Source: Rhyacophila brunnea | Lineage: Eukaryota > Arthropoda > Insecta > Trichoptera > Rhyacophilidae | DNA length: 64,000 bases | NCBI GenBank assembly: GCA_022495005.1 | Contig: JAGYXB010001050.1 | Location: forward strand, 744,001 to 808,000 | Direction: 5' to 3' | Part shown: in pieces, positions 61,887-64,000 of the stretch | How the letters are laid out: the number at the start of each line of letters is the position of its first letter | Numbering within the stretch: the stretch's first letter is position 1 | The notes under the pieces: model-generated | The model's input: only the letters and a program-made list of their open reading frames with translations | Database searches by the model: none | Told to the model about the DNA's origin: nothing | Made by a program: the position numbers and the translations under genes

Positions 61887-62444
61887 GACTAGTATTTGGA
61901 AGTTTTTAAATTAAAATGATTATGACCACATTACCGCTCGTTACTCTTTACTTATCTAAGTGTATATTGTTATCCTTTTTGTATGTAATAATTATTTATC
62001 GACCTCTAACAGGCGGTTTTCACGATTCTAACTATACAAATTTTCTATATTATTTTCATTTGATGATCGGTTTGAAGGTGATATATTATGTTAGCGATTA
62101 TAATAATATGTAGTAGTTGTAATATGAATAATAATTAATAATAATTATTATATACATAGTTACATGCTGCTAACTAATATATACGTATATATACTTTCAA
62201 AAGATTAATTGCCATAATTTTTCACAAAATAATCGAATCTGTTTATAATAAAATTTGGTATGTATATTTTTTATAATATTGATTATATTTGAATATATTA
62301 TTACTTAGGATATTTTAATATCACTTTAATTTACTAATAAAATAATTAAATAGGTACTTTCATATTATTTATTTTATTTCAAGAAGCGAAATAAAATTTC
62401 GTGTTTTTTTGCAATTCGATTCTGCTAATATGGAATTAACTATT
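61887..62444. other. AT-rich DNA, nothing recognised
   Basis: A 65-codon hydrophobic frame at 61,916-62,113 has no supporting context. Confidence 0.4.
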
Positions 62445-62580
62445 TTTTTTTTCAACGAATAATTCACCAGATTAGAAAATGTAACATTCTTTTATTTAAA
62501 ATACATCAGATTTTTTTAAATACGACGCTGAGCAGGACACAAATCTGCATTATCTGGATTCGCGCTATTTTTTTCAAAAA
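62445..62580 (-). mobile_element. SINE family C, partial
   Basis: Plus-strand words ttcaacgaataattcac, agattagaaaatgtaac and attctttta match the 3' end of the 53.2 kb copy. The tRNA-like head is not clear (ggattcgcgcta near 62,557 may be its remains). Confidence 0.6.
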
Positions 62581-62599
62581 GATTTTTTCTAATAGGTGT

Positions 62600-62820
62600 C
62601 TGCGCATCTATTCTATACACAATGCTGCTATCGGCGGCTATCGATGGTAGTTTATCATATTTATGTGTTGAGTAGGTTAATTGTTGCAATAAGTTAATCG
62701 TCTGAACTATTAAAAAGTGCTATGTTTTGACAGCACCTTTGTGAGCACCTCAATACATAAATATGATAAACAACCCTCGATAGCCGCCGAATCAGCCTTG
62801 TGTATAGAATAGATGCGCAG
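62600..62820. mobile_element. Foldback element with 73-bp inverted arms
   Basis: The left arm 62,600-62,672 and right arm 62,749-62,820 are inverse copies. The outer 23 bases (starting ctgcgcatctattctata) are identical, with only a few mismatches and one indel further in. The 76-bp spacer contains its own short inverse pair (aaagtgct and agcacctt). No ORF. Target duplication is not clear. Confidence 0.88.
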
Positions 62821-63589
62821 AATATGCTTATAGCATGACAATTCACTCAGTGATATCTTCTATTTATAATATTGGCAATTTCGACATACTATTATAGTTT
62901 ACCTCTCACATTCAGAAATAATAATATTTTACATTATTTAGGTACTAAAACCTCCAAATCATCCTACCCTATAAGTAAAGGCCATGAAGTCTGTACGTTT
63001 TGGCACTGAAATGACTCAAATAATGATAAATGCATACCTCCATTTCGATATCATTGAAACGAAACTGGACCATTGACCTACTCAATTCACTGAAGATAAA
63101 ATCGAATCTGCATGTCGTGTGTGTAGTACCTACATACACAATGTTACGTAGTACTGACTGCTAAGATGTTCAACATTTTGTACGTATTGAAGATATAAAA
63201 TCATTATACTTTAACCACGGTAAAGTCTCGATCTAAAACGGGTTTAACTTAGAGTTGTGGGAGTCGAGACTCATTTAATTATGTGATATTGTTGACAATC
63301 TGTAAGAGGCATGCTTTCCATAGATATTGTAGATGAGCAGCATGCCCGAAAATAATCTATAATATACTATTTAATAATGTCGCTTAACTGAGGTAAAAAT
63401 GAGTTATCATATTTAACATGATATAGTTAACATGTTTTCTACATTCTACATAAATCACATAGGGTCCCTTTATAAAAATTCAATTCTATAAAAAAAACTT
63501 TATTGATTATAGAATACGCCACCATCGATTTATACAAATTGGTGAAAATACACTAAAAACCCTAACATAACATAAATATTCCACCTATT
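62821..63589. other. AT-rich DNA, nothing recognised
   Basis: No motif-bearing frame on either strand. Confidence 0.4.
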
Positions 63590-63729
63590 TCAAGACGCAG
63601 AACTAACCTGTCACTGGTAATGTCAATTCGGATGGCAATAACACTGCGCTCAATCGTATTGATTTTGATATCGATATATTCCACTTATGTGTGGGAGAGT
63701 TAATATGGACGTAGTTTTATAAATTCTTA
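63590..63729 (+). repeat. Dispersed repeat F, third copy
   Basis: Words gcagaactaacctgtcact, ggtaatgtcaatt, gatatattccactt and tttataaattctta match 32,801-32,928 in order. Confidence 0.75.
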
Positions 63730-63764
63730 AACGTTATATTTAGATTACTATGTTTACTTATGAA

Positions 63765-63860
63765 TGAGTACACTTACTTAATCTGAGCCTCTCTACATCC
63801 ATCTGGACGTTATCCATCCATCTCCTCCGGAGCGGCCCAGGGGTTTCTTTGACATGTTCA
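63765..63860 (-). pseudogene. LINE C-terminal fragment
   Basis: Minus strand reads EHVKETPGPLRRRWMDNVQM then DVERLRLS, resembling the GRPxxRWxDDV block near the end of LINE ORF2 proteins. It is short and isolated, so assignment is tentative. Confidence 0.45.
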
Positions 63861-64000
63861 ATAACTCCCTTCAAGCAGTAGGTAAGGCATAGAATTGTTT
63901 TTTTCTGTGTCTACCTTCTCTACTACTTTCTTATTTTTTCAAATTTAACGATATTCCGTATGCTATGTTTTACTGTTTATTGCATAATATTTTCTTTCAT

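Overview
The window reads as nuclear DNA of an insect, most likely a moth or butterfly. It is AT-rich and has a spliced gene with very long introns, several tRNA-derived SINE families, mariner and Helitron DNA transposons, and decayed non-LTR retrotransposons. Short words of the type taggtacctac, common in lepidopteran genomes, recur throughout. Nothing suggests a bacterium, plasmid or virus: there are no dense ORFs, operons or CRISPR arrays. The assignment to Lepidoptera is inference; the insect-type repeats and gene structure are seen directly.

Left half (1-28,260). The only host gene I can support is on the minus strand: the 5' part of a major-facilitator transporter of the SLC17 (anion/phosphate cotransporter-like) family. 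Three coding exons at 27,862-27,919, 13,038-13,174 and 7,451-7,630 join in matching splice phase (phase 1, then phase 0). They encode the N-terminus, TM1, the first loop and the TM2-TM3 region. The introns are about 14.7 kb and 5.4 kb. Later exons must lie to the left, mostly or wholly outside the window. Inside the introns are a nearly intact mariner (10,943-12,244), a partial duplication (8,008-8,440 and 9,176-9,582), SINEs, a decayed LINE 3' part (about 22.0-22.5 kb) and a palindromic MITE (26,565-26,802). The 28.2-28.7 kb region is richer in CpG and is the plausible promoter side of the gene.

Right half (28,260-64,000). I see no host gene. The DNA is AT-rich spacer broken by repeats: three tRNA-derived SINE families, LINE 3' fragments, foldback or MITE-like palindromes, and a 3.3 kb Helitron (43,331-46,617) with intact ends but a broken RepHel gene. 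A SINE-LINE-SINE cluster lies at 52.3-53.4 kb, where the 5'-truncated LINE has a perfect 14-bp target duplication. A second mariner (59,055-60,345) is about 99% identical to the first by eye. Its 3' end is duplicated around a 222-bp repeat that also occurs at 29,357-29,580.

The transposons do not form a working system with the gene. Both mariner copies and the Helitron carry frameshifts or stops. Near-identity of the mariners and the clean LINE target duplication point to recent mobility. No clearly new biological system was found. The most unusual structures are the duplicated mariner tail, an open antisense frame inside the Helitron that may be captured host sequence, and the long foldback elements.
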